DNA from: Stanieria sp. NIES-3757
GTDB lineage: Bacteria > Cyanobacteriota > Cyanobacteriia > Cyanobacteriales > Xenococcaceae
Reading direction: 5' to 3'
Assembly: GCA_002355455.1 (NCBI GenBank)
Contig: AP017375.1
Coordinates: 1,736,001 to 1,800,000, forward strand
Length of the DNA: 64,000 nucleotides
A program made the position numbers and the translations under genes. The notes beneath the pieces were generated by a model that was not told where the DNA came from, did no database searches, and saw only the letters and a program-made list of their open reading frames with translations. Every line of letters starts with the position of its first letter. Position 1 is the stretch's first letter. This document shows positions 10,751 to 21,500 of the stretch, in pieces.

Positions 10751-11851
10751 TTATCCGATAGTTAGTTCTAAATAGCCGTTTTGAAATTTTGCGCCCGTTA
10801 CTGAACGACCACTCCAAGCTGGAGGTAAAGTAACATTGCGTCTTTGGTCACCTGCTTCGATGGTAACTTCTGGGCCGTATTGAGTGAGTTTGACTTGTTT
10901 TTTGTCCAAACCAGGTAAAAACACCCTAATTTTGCGCTCATTCATCTCAATGGTAGTGGGTTTAGGAGCGTCTGCACCCTTGCGGAAGTTCGGTAAAGCA
11001 TCAATCAAAGGTTGCCAATCACCTGAATTAATTGAAGGAACAGCCGTAATGCCTAAAGGATTGAACTCTGTAGAGAGAGAATCAGTTACCTCTCCTTGAT
11101 TGAGTATTACTCCACCCACAGTTAACCCGATTTGCTGCGCACTACCCCAATAATATTTAGCAGTTGCGATCGCAACTTGGTCGGGAGTCGTCACTAAATA
11201 AGAGATTAATCTTTGGGGATCGGCTAACGCTTGTTTGCCTTTGCTTAATAACTGGGTGGCTTGATTGGTTTGTTCGGGGGCAAAACTGTCTGCTGTCCAC
11301 GAAACATTCAAGACTGCACTAGTAACAGGTTGAACGAAAGGAGATAATGCTTTAACAATATCTGATTCTTGGAATACCCCGCGAAAACGACGAATGTACC
11401 AATCGAGAATCTCTGGAGTTCCCCACATTCTCAAACTATTTAAATCTCCCGAACCATCATAGACAATCACATCATATTTTTGCGATTGGTCGTATTGGCG
11501 AATAGCATTCAAGGCTAAAGCTTGATCCATGCCAGGGAGAATTCCCAATTCTTGACCATAAACGTTTTTTAAAATTGGCGATCGCAGATACTGAGCTTCT
11601 AATTGTTTAACCTCTTCCCAGCTTTTTTCTAACATTACAGTAGTATGCAGTTGGACTGCGGAAAGATTAGCTGCGATTTCTTGAGGTTCAGCCTCGGGAG
11701 TGATGCCTAAAACTAAACTAAAAGCGGGGCTGGGGTCTTGTCCTACTAAAAGAACTCTTTCCCCAAGACTAGCAAGTTTTTTGGCAGTTGCGATCGCAAT
11801 TGTTGTACGTCCGATACCACCCTTGCCCAAGAAAGTAATGATTAGGGACAT
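10751..11851 (-). CDS. Get3/ArsA-family ATPase with C-terminal alpha-crystallin domain (Get3d type)
   Basis: The N-terminus carries the deviant Walker A 'GKGGIGRT' of Get3/ArsA SIMIBI ATPases. A 'VYDGSGDLNSLRMWG' switch region lies about residues 128-142. The last 60 residues ('KIRVFLPGLDKKQVKLTQYG' to the end) form a beta-rich alpha-crystallin/Hsp20-like domain. That architecture defines the Get3d clade found in cyanobacteria and plastids. It is distinct from tail-anchored-targeting Get3 and from arsenite ArsA. The client is not established here. The position between a PetP-like gene and chlG suggests a role tied to photosynthetic membrane biogenesis (inference). Confidence 0.85.
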   Translation of the reverse strand: MSLIITFLGKGGIGRTTIAIATAKKLASLGERVLLVGQDPSPAFSLVLGITPEAEPQEIAANLSAVQLHTTVMLEKSWEEVKQLEAQYLRSPILKNVYGQELGILPGMDQALALNAIRQYDQSQKYDVIVYDGSGDLNSLRMWGTPEILDWYIRRFRGVFQESDIVKALSPFVQPVTSAVLNVSWTADSFAPEQTNQATQLLSKGKQALADPQRLISYLVTTPDQVAIATAKYYWGSAQQIGLTVGGVILNQGEVTDSLSTEFNPLGITAVPSINSGDWQPLIDALPNFRKGADAPKPTTIEMNERKIRVFLPGLDKKQVKLTQYGPEVTIEAGDQRRNVTLPPAWSGRSVTGAKFQNGYLELTIG

Positions 11852-11890
11852 TGTTATTTCCTCTTGCTTGTCACCGCTTACTATTTATTG

Positions 11891-12115
11891 TTATTCTACT
11901 GGTTTAATTTCGTCTTCAAAAAACCAAGTAGCACTCTTGTCATCAAATTCGACAATTACGCCAACACCACTGCCATCAGTCATTTTAAAATTTTTGATGA
12001 CTCCGGTTTTGCCTAATTTACTTACTACATTGGGAGATAAGCGGTCTCTAAGACGATATACTTTTACTTTTTGCCCGATTTCCATCCTGCTTTTTTCCGA
12101 AATAACTTGAGCCAT
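11891..12115 (-). CDS. petP: DUF2862 protein, probable cytochrome b6f subunit PetP
   Basis: The small SH3-like protein contains 'MEIGQKVKVYRLRDRLS' and 'MTDGSGVGVIVEFDDKSATW', which match the cyanobacterial/red-algal PetP (Ssr2998) family as I recall it. PetP associates peripherally with cytochrome b6f and affects cyclic electron flow. I chose the ATG at 12115 (74 residues). The reading frame stays open to 12166, but the added residues do not look conserved; a start at 12085 is also possible. It lies 39 nt upstream of the Get3d-like gene, in line with a petP-get3d-chlG transcription unit. Confidence 0.7.
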   Translation of the reverse strand: MAQVISEKSRMEIGQKVKVYRLRDRLSPNVVSKLGKTGVIKNFKMTDGSGVGVIVEFDDKSATWFFEDEIKPVE

Positions 12116-12303
12116 ATCACAGTTTAAAGCAAAATCTGTCCTTGCTGAAACCTTTCTGCTAAACACCAGAAAAAAGCAAACAAATCAAATACGTTTAAGG
12201 TAGATTGACAAAATTAATTCTGGCGAGCAAATTTTTTTTTCTTTCAATTTCTTATTTATTTAGTTACAATACGCCCTCAATAATTGTCGCAAATTTATTT
12301 ACT

Positions 12304-13110
12304 ATGGTTACTTTTGCTAGTACAACAATTAACTCTTCTCAATGGCGGTGGTATTGGGAATTATTTTATGTTTTGGTCAGGCGTAACCTGAAAAGAAGGT
12401 ATCGCGGTTCTTTGATTGGTATTTATTGGTCATTGCTGAACCCTTTGATTATGACTGCTTTATATACCTTAATTCTCGGTTCAGCTTTCAAGACTTATTA
12501 TGATAATTCAGTTTTAAACTATGTCTTAGCAGCTTTTACGGGCTTGGTGGTAATCAATTTTTTCTCTTCTTCTACTCTTCAAGCCTTAGTAAGTGTAGTC
12601 GATAATGGTGCGATCGCCAATAAGATTCGTTTGCCTTTGTTTATTTTTCCTGCTGCTAGTATCGGGGCAAATCTTTTTCAATTAATGATGGGAGTTTTTC
12701 CTTTACTTGCGGTCGTAACTGCTATTTCGTCTCGCAATCTTATTAATATCATTGCTTTAATTTTCCCGATCATTGGCTTAGTATTAGTTTGCTTGGGAAT
12801 GGGATTAGCTATGAGCGCGCTTTATGTTTTTTTTCGAGATCTACCTTATTTTTATGAACTGTTTACTTTTTTATTGTGGATTAGTTCTCCTGTCTTTTAT
12901 CCTCCAGATATTGTCCCTGAAAAAGTTCGTAATATTCTTGCCTTTAATCCCTTATTACCAATTATTGAAAGTATTCGACAAATTTCTTTATCAGGAGATT
13001 TACCTGCCCTCGATTTAATTGTTCATGCTGTAATTAGTGGCTTAATTATTCTAACCTTGGGTTGGATTGCTTTTCGATTTTGGCAAAATCAATTTATGGA
13101 TTTACTCTAA
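12304..13110 (+). CDS. ABC-2 type polysaccharide export permease (Wzm-like)
   Basis: This is the membrane subunit of an O-antigen or capsule-type ABC exporter. It has six predicted transmembrane helices, preceded by the amphipathic 'VRRNLKRRYRGSLIGIYWSL' cytosolic segment typical of Wzm/TagG/KpsM proteins, and 'YVFFRDLPYFYELFTFLLWI' near the fifth helix. From the ATG at 12304 it has 268 residues, the usual family length. The frame is open back to a TTG at 12205, but that adds an unlikely extra hydrophobic leader. The Wzt-like gene follows after 5 nt, so the two form one transporter. Confidence 0.88.
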   Translation: MVTFASTTINSSQWRWYWELFYVLVRRNLKRRYRGSLIGIYWSLLNPLIMTALYTLILGSAFKTYYDNSVLNYVLAAFTGLVVINFFSSSTLQALVSVVDNGAIANKIRLPLFIFPAASIGANLFQLMMGVFPLLAVVTAISSRNLINIIALIFPIIGLVLVCLGMGLAMSALYVFFRDLPYFYELFTFLLWISSPVFYPPDIVPEKVRNILAFNPLLPIIESIRQISLSGDLPALDLIVHAVISGLIILTLGWIAFRFWQNQFMDLL

Positions 13111-13115
13111 TTGGA

Positions 13116-13859
13116 ATGATGAAAGAAGTTATTAGATTAGATAATGTTTCGTTGTGGCGAAGAACTCAAGAGGAATTTTCTTACGATTTAAAAAAAACTA
13201 TTCTTTCTTTTTTAGAAGGTAAATATCGTAAACCAGCAACTAAATTAGTTTTAGACCAAATTGATTTAGTTATAGAAACTGGGGAAAAAATTGGAATTAT
13301 TGGACTTAATGGCTCTGGTAAATCTACCTTATTAAAATTAATTTGCGGTATTTTACAACCTACAACTGGAACAGTAAAAGTTAAAGGAAATATTGCTCCA
13401 CTAATTGAATTAGGAGCGGGATTTGATAGTGAACTTTCCGTCTTGGATAATATTATTCTTTATGGGGTAATGTTGGGTTTTTCTCGTCAAGAAATGCAAA
13501 CTAGAGCTAAATCTATTTTGGAATTTGCCGAACTACAAGAATACGCTTTTGTCCCAGTTAAAGGTTTATCTTCAGGAATGACTGCTAGATTGGGATTTGC
13601 GATCGCAACTGATGTTCAACCAGATATTTTGATTTTAGATGAAGTGTTATCCGTTGGTGATGAAAGTTTTAAAAACAAATGCCAAAAGCGAATGGATAAT
13701 TTTTGGCAAGAACATATAACTATTTTAGTTGTATCTCATACGATGGAATTAATTGAAAAATCTTGCCACAGAGTAATCTGGATGGAAAAAGGCAAAGTTA
13801 AGTTAATTGGTCAGTCTAAAGAAGTTATTGCTGCTTATTTAAATAGCATAACTAACTAA
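13116..13859 (+). CDS. ABC transporter ATP-binding subunit (Wzt-like)
   Basis: This is the nucleotide-binding subunit partnering the permease just upstream. It shows Walker A 'GLNGSGKSTL', the signature 'LSSGMTARLGFA' (LSSGM rather than LSGGQ, characteristic of Wzt/KpsT/TagH) and Walker B 'ILILDEVLSVGD', followed by the H-loop 'VVSHTM'. At 248 residues it lacks the C-terminal carbohydrate-binding domain of long Wzt proteins. Selection of a specific polysaccharide end is therefore unlikely or done elsewhere. Start is ATG 13116 or 13119; the open frame back to 13062 overlaps the permease. Confidence 0.9.
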   Translation: MMKEVIRLDNVSLWRRTQEEFSYDLKKTILSFLEGKYRKPATKLVLDQIDLVIETGEKIGIIGLNGSGKSTLLKLICGILQPTTGTVKVKGNIAPLIELGAGFDSELSVLDNIILYGVMLGFSRQEMQTRAKSILEFAELQEYAFVPVKGLSSGMTARLGFAIATDVQPDILILDEVLSVGDESFKNKCQKRMDNFWQEHITILVVSHTMELIEKSCHRVIWMEKGKVKLIGQSKEVIAAYLNSITN

Positions 13860-13894
13860 GTTTATCTATTTAATTCAATTATTATTTTTTTCTT

Positions 13895-15211
13895 ATGAAT
13901 TTTCAAAATATTCGAGTTTTAGTTGATGGTTATAATCTAGAATTACAACAGGGTACTGGTATTAAAACCTACGGAATTAGTTTAATTAAAGCTTTAAATT
14001 TGCTTCAAGCGGAAATCGATATTCTTTACAGTGGTGCTAAACAGACTAAAAAACAAGATTCTCCTGTCACAGAGGTATTATTTTTTGATCCTAATTTTCA
14101 AAAATTAGGTAAATTGAGTCAAGCTTTATCAGTTAGTAAAATTTTGAGTAAAGCTTCTTTTACTCCTCAAAGATTAAAGTTCAATGACATAGTAATTCGT
14201 AATCCTAAAGATATTCTTAATAGTCAATTTTTTAATTTTTTGGGTGTTTTAAATTTGCCTTTATGTTATCAATTATCTAATTACTTTTTTCAAAAATTTA
14301 ACTTAGAATTAATTATAAAACCAGACTACCCATGGCAAATTTTTCATGCAACCTATCCTCTGCCAATTAAAGTTAAAGGTGCTAAAAAAATTACTACGAT
14401 TCACGATTTAATTCCTTTGCGTTTGCCTTATGCAACTTTAGATGACAAAGATTTTTTTTATCGCTTGATTAAATACTCAATTAAAACTTCAGATTTAATA
14501 ATTACAGTTTCCGAATATAGTAAAAAGGATTTAGTCGAGATTTTTAACTGCCCTGCTGAAAAAGTTGCTGTTACTTATTCACCTGTAGCTTTACCTCAAC
14601 AAGAAGTTTCCAGCGATAAACTTTCAGTTTATTTGAGAAAATATAACTTAAATTATCAAAAATATATTCTTTTTGTTGGTGCGATTGAGCCTAAAAAAAA
14701 CTTAGGTTGTTTAATTGATGCTTATGCCATGCTTAATCCAGATATTCCCTTAGTAATTGTGGGAAAAAAAGCCTGGTTATGGGAACAAGATTTAGCCAAA
14801 ATAGATTTTATCGTTAAGAAAAAGTCTAAGTCCAAAACTGAGTTAGAAAAAGTTCTTGTTTTAGACTATGTACCTACCAATGATTTGCCCTATTTATTTC
14901 AAGGTGCTTATTGTTTTGTTTTTCCTTCTCTGTATGAAGGATTTGGTTTACCTGTCTTAGAGGCAATGAGCTTTGGTTGCCCCGTAATTACTTCTAAAGT
15001 AGCTTCTTTACCTGAAGTTTGTGGCGATGCTGCCTTATATATCGATCCTTATAACGCTGAAGATTTAAGCGACAAACTACAACAGATATTAACAGATCCT
15101 AACTTACGCGATCGCTTGAGTTTAGCAGGAAGAAAAAGAGCCGAATTTTTTAGTATGGATAATTATCAACATCAACTCATGGCTGCTTATAATCAAGTGT
15201 TAAATCCTTAA
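13895..15211 (+). CDS. Glycosyltransferase family 4 (GT-B)
   Basis: This retaining GT-B glycosyltransferase has 438 residues. The C-terminal donor-binding half begins '[15 protein letters not shown]' and holds the hallmark '[20 protein letters not shown]' with the E-x7-E motif (about residues 350-370). The N-terminal half carries '[10 protein letters not shown]' and '[10 protein letters not shown]', typical of GT4 mannosyl- and rhamnosyltransferases. Donor and acceptor are unknown. It follows the Wzm/Wzt pair by 35 nt and probably adds sugars to the polysaccharide exported by that transporter. The region 100-150 is longer than in many relatives. Confidence 0.88.
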   Translation: MNFQNIRVLVDGYNLELQQGTGIKTYGISLIKALNLLQAEIDILYSGAKQTKKQDSPVTEVLFFDPNFQKLGKLSQALSVSKILSKASFTPQRLKFNDIVIRNPKDILNSQFFNFLGVLNLPLCYQLSNYFFQKFNLELIIKPDYPWQIFHATYPLPIKVKGAKKITTIHDLIPLRLPYATLDDKDFFYRLIKYSIKTSDLIITVSEYSKKDLVEIFNCPAEKVAVTYSPVALPQQEVSSDKLSVYLRKYNLNYQKYILFVGAIEPKKNLGCLIDAYAMLNPDIPLVIVGKKAWLWEQDLAKIDFIVKKKSKSKTELEKVLVLDYVPTNDLPYLFQGAYCFVFPSLYEGFGLPVLEAMSFGCPVITSKVASLPEVCGDAALYIDPYNAEDLSDKLQQILTDPNLRDRLSLAGRKRAEFFSMDNYQHQLMAAYNQVLNP

Positions 15212-15377
15212 GGAGGAGAATTAGGTCAATTAAGTCAAAAAAGTACAATTTTATTAATTAAATTTGTTCAGCGCAACTTCAATTATCAATTATAAAGAAA
15301 ATAACAATATTTTTATCTCAAATCATTTTTAACAAAAACAATTATTTACTATATTAGAGTAATAATCTCATACTCAA

Positions 15378-16265
15378 ATGAAAGCTTTTCTCAAAAAAAT
15401 AGCTCAATTAATTAATATTAGTAACGACACAAATCACGATCATGAGCCACAAATAAATTCTGTACCTACTGAACATCAAATTAATCCTATTCCTGCCATA
15501 TATTTAGGTCACAATCTGGCATTAACCAGAACTATTTATGGTCATAAACTTTTTGTTGATACTAGAGATATAAGCTTAACTCCCCATCTTTTACTTGATG
15601 GTTATTGGGAGTCTTGGATTAGTAAATTTTTTCTCAATTTAGTTAAGCCAGGTATGCGAGTAGTTGAAGTCGGAAGTAATATCGGCTACTATTCTTTATT
15701 GGCAGCTAGTCAAGTGGGTACAAGTGGTTTTATCTATAGTTTTGAAGCCAATCCTCAAATATATAATTTACTCAAAAAAAATTTAGAAATTAACGGATTT
15801 TTACCAATATCCAACTGTATTAACAAAGCAGTTACAGATCGAGCAGGAACAGTTAAATTTAAAATACTTAAAGAATATTTAGGTGGTTCTTCTGTTTGTC
15901 GTTCGGAACAACAAGAATTAGTAGGACAAGAAGCAGAAATTATTGAAATAGAATCAATATCCTTAGATCTTGAATTAGGTAATAATGCTCAAGTTGACAT
16001 TTTAAAAATAGATGCGGAAGGAGCAGAACCTTTGATTATTAAAGGAGCAATTAATCTATTAAAAAATAATCAAAATATAAAAGTGATGCTAGAATTTCAT
16101 ATCGATCACTTTGAAAATAAAGAGCGAGCGTATGAATATTTAGAGTTGATGAGACATTTAGGATTTAAAATTAATTTAATTACAGAAGATTCTTTAATAA
16201 ATCCTGTAAACGACCAAGAACTTATTAATTACCCTAAAAATCATGAATTATTTTTATTTCGTTAA
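15378..16265 (+). CDS. FkbM-family SAM-dependent methyltransferase
   Basis: Residues about 80-250 form the FkbM methyltransferase fold. SAM-binding motif I is '[17 protein letters not shown]', with the acidic loop '[20 protein letters not shown]' and the later '[19 protein letters not shown]'. FkbM enzymes O-methylate polyketides and, in cyanobacterial gene clusters, often surface sugars. Position downstream of the export operon suggests capping or decoration of that polysaccharide (inference). The 166-nt AT-rich gap before it may hold its own promoter. Confidence 0.85.
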   Translation: MKAFLKKIAQLINISNDTNHDHEPQINSVPTEHQINPIPAIYLGHNLALTRTIYGHKLFVDTRDISLTPHLLLDGYWESWISKFFLNLVKPGMRVVEVGSNIGYYSLLAASQVGTSGFIYSFEANPQIYNLLKKNLEINGFLPISNCINKAVTDRAGTVKFKILKEYLGGSSVCRSEQQELVGQEAEIIEIESISLDLELGNNAQVDILKIDAEGAEPLIIKGAINLLKNNQNIKVMLEFHIDHFENKERAYEYLELMRHLGFKINLITEDSLINPVNDQELINYPKNHELFLFR

Positions 16266-16851
16266 ATATACTTAAACAAGTAAATTATTTAAATAAAATC
16301 GATCAACTTAAAAACATTTCTCAAATTGAGCATTCTCGTCATCGCTCGCCTGTTAATTTTGGCATTAATATTCTGTGTGGTTAATTGCCTATTGTCCTGC
16401 CGAAGGCACGCGTTCCCGAAGGGTGACGAAGTCTAGCGGCCAAGCTAAAAAGCCCTCACTCCATTTGGATTGGGCTTTGCCTCAATCCGCTTAACCCGAA
16501 CTCACGTTAAATACTTAATTATTGAGTGTTAAATTTACTGATTTTGAAGTCGAACAATAACTCTGTTATAAACTTTTATTGATTCAAAAACATTTAGTAT
16601 GAATACTGGAAACTTTGAGATGGCAGAAAAAAATTTGGCAATAATTGCCGGAACCGCAGTTGGTTGATTTTAACTAAGTTAGGCTATGTTGAGGAATAGC
16701 GATCGCTTTTGATCGGGTTTGAGAATGTTTCGAGATTTTAATTTAAGATAAGCTTGCAAACAAATACTTAATTTTGCTCATAGTCTCTTGATTTGATTAA
16801 GGGTAAATACGTAAGTAAATACTTTGACTATCAAATTAGCGATCAACAACA
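16266..16851. other. Intergenic region with decayed repeats
   Basis: No gene is supported. Around 16395-16440 a GC-richer patch ('CCGAAGGCACGCG', then 'GACGAAGTCTAGCGG') resembles the small dispersed repeats seen elsewhere in the window. A HIP1 octamer lies at 16699. A 15-codon ORF at about 16620-16667 reads like the start of a hydrophobic protein and then stops. It may be a gene remnant. Confidence 0.4.
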
Positions 16852-17031
16852 GTGAATACTTCAACTCAGCAACAGTTTTGGGGAACAATCGTTCTGATTG
16901 CTACTTTCACTACAGGATGTAGCCATTCTAATCCTGAAGCACAAGCTTTACTAGCCCATAGCTTTGTAATATCAATACCAATATTTTCAAGGTTGCATAT
17001 TGTCTGGGAGTTAATAATCCCTCTTTTATGA
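16852..17031 (+). pseudogene. Truncated lipoprotein ORF abutting the IS701-family element
   Basis: A GTG-initiated 59-codon frame encodes a short basic/polar start, a hydrophobic helix and 'TTGC', a plausible lipobox for lipid attachment at the Cys. A few residues of polar mature sequence follow, then the frame runs into the left inverted repeat of the IS and ends there at TGA. This suggests the 5' end of an envelope lipoprotein gene cut by the insertion. The sequence right of the IS (18467-18579) gives no in-frame continuation, so further decay or deletion has occurred. Family not recognisable. Confidence 0.4.
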
Positions 17032-18466
17032 CTATGGGGAAAAATATTGAATTAGCAAGCAACAGAGAACGAATACTCTAAAAATTGACTTTGAGGAAAA
17101 GGAGAACCACGAAAGCGATTCATAATGTTGATTAACTTAGAAAAACCAAGTTGAAGATGTTGATTAGGAAATACGGATAGCCAAGGTTGAATAAGAGAGA
17201 AAAAGATTAATGGTTGAATAATTAAGCGCAAGTTATTTAAAGAACTTTTCCAACCAGCACCAGAATCCCACGCCTGATGATTAGAGAAAGGAAAAGAAGA
17301 AACTGATTTAAGAGTAGAGACTTGAGAATTGGCATCGGGAACAATCGTCTCTAATTGAAAATAATTAGCTTGAAGACTTACTAAAAAATAAGTACTCATA
17401 ATTAATTCCCACCAGCGTTCTATACCGTGATAATCTGTAACTCGAAAATCTGCCCAACCAAGTTCATTTTTGACTTGTTTAAACGCATATTCAATCCAGT
17501 TTCTCAAACTATATTCTGAAGCAATTGTGGTGGCAATTTTGCCTTTTTTATTCGTCATAATAAACCAAGTATCTTTTGGTTCAGGGTTTTTGTCGTCTTG
17601 TTTACTTATTTGATAGAAACGAATATGTTTTCTTGTGCCAAAAATAATTTCTCTAATGTATCTAGTTTCGCTCTTCTTTCGAGATAATTTTTGTTGATAA
17701 GCTTGCCATCGATTATATTTTTTTTTCTCATCGCCGAACATCCAAACCTTATGGTTAGAGCGAATTGCCACAATATACTCCAGATTCAATTGCTCCAAAA
17801 CTGTAATTACATCTCCACTTTCTCCATACAAACTATCAGCTAATATTAACTTGATGTTAAAGTTCCATTTTTGTAATTCCTTGATTATTTCTACAGCTAG
17901 TTGTGGTTTGGTTTTATATGTATCTTCTGCTTTGAGGCATTTGTTCGGCTTAAATATTTTAAAAAGTAAAGGGTATGTTATTCCCTCTACTACTGCATAA
18001 GCATTAACCGACACAATTCCATTTTTTGTCTTTCCTAAATTACCAATATACTGTCTGGCTACATAATCAGTTGTTTTTCCTTTCTTGACATCTCCTGTTT
18101 CATCAATACAAAGAGTTATTTTTCTTTCTCCAATCAATAATTTAGTCAACCATAATCTAATTTCTCGTATTTTTTCTACATTCCAATGAGCTTCAGATAG
18201 AAAATAATTTAATCCTTGACTATCTTTTAATCCTACCGCTCTTGCTATCTTTGGTAGCGACTTTCTAGGTATTTCTGATAGCATTCCTAAATGTATTAAT
18301 TTGAATGCTTCATAATTTCTCACATCAGAGAATAGCTCTTGGTAGGCTTGACAATAGTGATCGATAAAACTCACTGTTGATGATGCTTCTCTTCGTGGTG
18401 TCACCATTTTTCATTGGGTTTTTATTTTCAATTATTTTATCACCCTATAGTCATAAAAGAGGGATT
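17016..18466. mobile_element. IS701-family insertion sequence
   Basis: Terminal inverted repeats of 24 bp with one mismatch lie at 17016-17039 and 18443-18466. They begin AATCCCTCTTTTATGAC on the left, and the right end is the reverse complement. They enclose a single intact transposase on the minus strand. Element length is about 1.45 kb. Only AT-rich flanks are visible; no convincing target-site duplication can be read. Confidence 0.85.
17052..18407 (-). CDS. IS701-family transposase
   Basis: This is a 451-residue DDE transposase. The catalytic residues sit in 'LCIDETGDVKKGKTTDYVAR' (first Asp), 'LILADSLYGESGDV' (second Asp) and 'YAFKQVKNELGWADFRV' (Glu), all typical of the IS701/DDE_5 group. 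No frameshift or internal stop, so the element may be active. It lies wholly between the 24-bp terminal repeats and is transcribed toward the truncated lipoprotein ORF. Confidence 0.92.
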   Translation of the reverse strand: MVTPRREASSTVSFIDHYCQAYQELFSDVRNYEAFKLIHLGMLSEIPRKSLPKIARAVGLKDSQGLNYFLSEAHWNVEKIREIRLWLTKLLIGERKITLCIDETGDVKKGKTTDYVARQYIGNLGKTKNGIVSVNAYAVVEGITYPLLFKIFKPNKCLKAEDTYKTKPQLAVEIIKELQKWNFNIKLILADSLYGESGDVITVLEQLNLEYIVAIRSNHKVWMFGDEKKKYNRWQAYQQKLSRKKSETRYIREIIFGTRKHIRFYQISKQDDKNPEPKDTWFIMTNKKGKIATTIASEYSLRNWIEYAFKQVKNELGWADFRVTDYHGIERWWELIMSTYFLVSLQANYFQLETIVPDANSQVSTLKSVSSFPFSNHQAWDSGAGWKSSLNNLRLIIQPLIFFSLIQPWLSVFPNQHLQLGFSKLINIMNRFRGSPFPQSQFLEYSFSVAC

Positions 18467-18521
18467 AATTACATTCTAGTTACCCAAATTCAAACCCAAC
18501 TTCAAAAATTCCTACAATTAA

Positions 18522-18541
18522 GGGCGTGCTTGCCAACGCCC
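18522..18541 (-). terminator. Terminator hairpin of the exporter operon
   Basis: The 6-bp stem GGGCGT (18522-18527)/ACGCCC (18536-18541) lies about 40 nt beyond the stop of the minus-strand exporter gene. On the minus strand it is followed by TTAATT, a weak U-rich tail. Confidence 0.5.
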
Positions 18542-18579
18542 CACTGAAACAAGATTTTATTAGTAAGAAACGAATTAGA

Positions 18580-21500
18580 TTAGACTGAGGATTCTTGTTG
18601 TTGATAAAGATAACAATAACGACCTTTTAATGCCATTAATTCTTCATGAGTGCCTTGTTCTACTACAGAACCAGAATCCATCATCACTATAATGTCAGCA
18701 TTTTTAATTGTTCCAAGACGGTGAGTAATGAAAAAGACGCTACGTCCTTGAAAAGACTCTTTTAAATTACGCGATACTTCTTGCTCAGTAGAATAATCCA
18801 AGGCACTAGTAGCCTCATCTAAAACCAAGATTGCTGGCTGTTGCAAAACTGTACGAGCGATCGCAATACGCTGTCTTTGTCCACCTGATAGTGATGAGCC
18901 TCTTTCCCCTACTCTAGTATTGTAACCATTGGGTAAGCTCATAATAAATTCATGAGCAGCAGCAATTTGAGCAGCAGCAATGATTTCTTCGGTAGTAGCA
19001 TCAGGATTAGTTAAAGCAATATTTTCCTGAATCGAACCTTCAAACAAGAGCGTATCTTGAGGTACGACACCAATTTGACGGCGCAGAGAGTAGAGTTCTA
19101 CTTTGTGAATATCATAGCCATCGATCAAAATCCTACCCATTTCTGGTTCATAGAGACGAGAGAGTAATTTGGTTAAGGTACTTTTACCTGCACCACTCTC
19201 TCCCACAATAGCAATAAATTTACCAGCAGGAAATTCTAAACTAACGTTATTTAGTTGTAAAGGACCATTGGGTTTAAAACGGAAAGAAACATTATCGTAG
19301 CGGACTTTTCCTTTGATTGCAGGCATAGGAATATTGGTTCGGTCTTGTTCTGCTTCATCAGGATGATCGACGATATCGGCTAATCTTTCTAAAGATAAAG
19401 CTGTTTCTTGGAAGTTTTGCCATAGCTGTGCCAATCGCATAATCGGTGAAGTTACATAACCTGCAATAATCCGAAAGGCAATTAACTGACCTAAAGTAAG
19501 CTTTTGCTCTAGGACTAAATAAGCTCCTACCCCAATAATCAAGACACGAGAGAGATTGTTTAAAAAACTACTAGCAGAACTAGCTAAGGTAGAAGTAATA
19601 ACAGTTTTAAAACCAGTCGAGATATAACGAGCATAACGTTCTTGCCATTGCCAACGAGAACGCAACTCGATATTTTGTGCTTTAACAGTCTGGATACCTG
19701 TTAAAACTTCAACTAAATAGGATTGTGTTTCTGCATTACGTTCAGCTTTAGCTCGTAATTGTTGTCTAATGGTAGGCGAGAAGATTAAAGTTAAAATAAC
19801 GAAAATTGGGATAATTGCCAAGGTAACAAAAGTCAACAATGGGCTGTAGAGAAACATGACGGCAACGTAGAGTACGGAGAAAACCGAATCTAGCACCACT
19901 GTTAAAGCTGTACCTGTTAAAAACTGACGAATTCTTTCTAACTCATTAATTCTGGTGGAGATTTCCCCAACTGGTCTTTTTTCAAAATATCGTAACGGTA
20001 ATCTTAGTAAGTGGTCGATAATTTCTGACCCCAAACTCATATCAATACGATTGGTAGTATCAACAAATAAATAAGTCCGTAGTGTAGTGAGTACGGCTTC
20101 AAAAATATTGAGAACAATTAGGAAGAAAATTAAGTATTTAAGTGTTTCTACAGTATTTTGACTAATTACCTTATCAATAATGATCTGGATCATCAAAGGG
20201 TTAGCCAAAGCAAATAGTTGAATAAAGAAAGAAGCTACAAAAACTTCAATCAAAATTCGCTTATATTTGGTTAAAGCTGGCAAAAACCAATTTAAACCAA
20301 ACCGTTCTTGGGGAGTTTCTTTAGTTTTTTGCAGTAATAAAACTTCACCACGCTCGCCCCAGGTTTCAAAAAATTCTGTTGGTTTGCGTCGTAATAATCC
20401 TAGTTCTGGAACGGCAATGACTAACTCTTTGTCGCTAATTTCATAGACAACTGCCAAACTATCGTCCCAACGAATTAAACAAGGACCTTGCAAACGAGTA
20501 AAGGAAGTAGCAGGAATGGTAACTAATTGGGCATTTAAACCCATTAATTCGACAATTGCCCCAGATAAAGGCAGAGATAAACCACCCGTACGCTGAATTT
20601 GTTCTCCTAAAACACGGCGAATTACTTCCTTGCGAAAAGGCATCTTAAAATACCGACTGAGCATCTGAAAGCAAGCCACACCAACCTCTAAAGTTGTTTT
20701 ACCACTATAGAAAGGATAGTTTTTTGCCGCCGTAGTGCGATCGCTTGGGCTAGTATAGTAGTCTGTAACCTCAGAGTCTTCTAATAATTCTGCTTCTGCG
20801 TAAGGAATTTCTTCTTTACTTGGCTCATCAAAGCCAGATTCTTCATCTCCGACATTAGTTTCTGAAGCTTTGACAAATAATAAGCCTGTTGATTGAGATT
20901 GCTGATTATTCAACCACTGATCTTGAGGAATTCCTAATAAACGGGCTGGTTTGGTTCCCGTAACTTTGATAGTTTGTCGGTCTTTGGTAAATTCTAGACG
21001 CTTACCGACAGGAAAATCTTCAATGACACCACTACTAACCAACCAAATTAAGTTAGGGTCTGCTAAGGGAGCAGTAATTTCACTGTTGAGAGAATGTTCT
21101 CCAGGAGGAATCTCATAAATTTGAGTTGCTGGCGCAATTTCTTGAGCCAAGGATTTTAAATCTAAATCCCCTTGGGCTTGTTGTTCTAGTTGATTACCTA
21201 ATAATTCAAATACTTCTACTAAAGCAGATTTATTCCGAAATTCTTGCTTAAGTTGAGGATATTGTTCTAAAATTTCTAAAAAATCTTGATTACTCAAAGT
21301 TAAGCAGACAACTTCCGTCGATGCCATTGCTGTTTCACAAGGAATGCCTCTTGCTAAATTCACCCAGCCAAGCATTTGCCCAGGCTTAAGCAACTCCAAA
21401 GTCGTCGGCATTTTAGTGCGAGGATCGTAACCAAGCAAACGAGCTTGTCCTTCAGAAATAATTGATACCTGCCCTTGCATTTTTTCTCGCATGATCATGA

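Noticed and set aside
11700-12110. 136-residue plus-strand ORF
   Set aside because: It is antisense to the Get3d-like and PetP-like genes, both of which have clear family motifs.
17012-18470. Target-site duplication of the IS701-family element
   Set aside because: The flanks (ttaat and aatta) overlap only by two or three AT bases when aligned to the repeats, so no reliable duplication is claimed.
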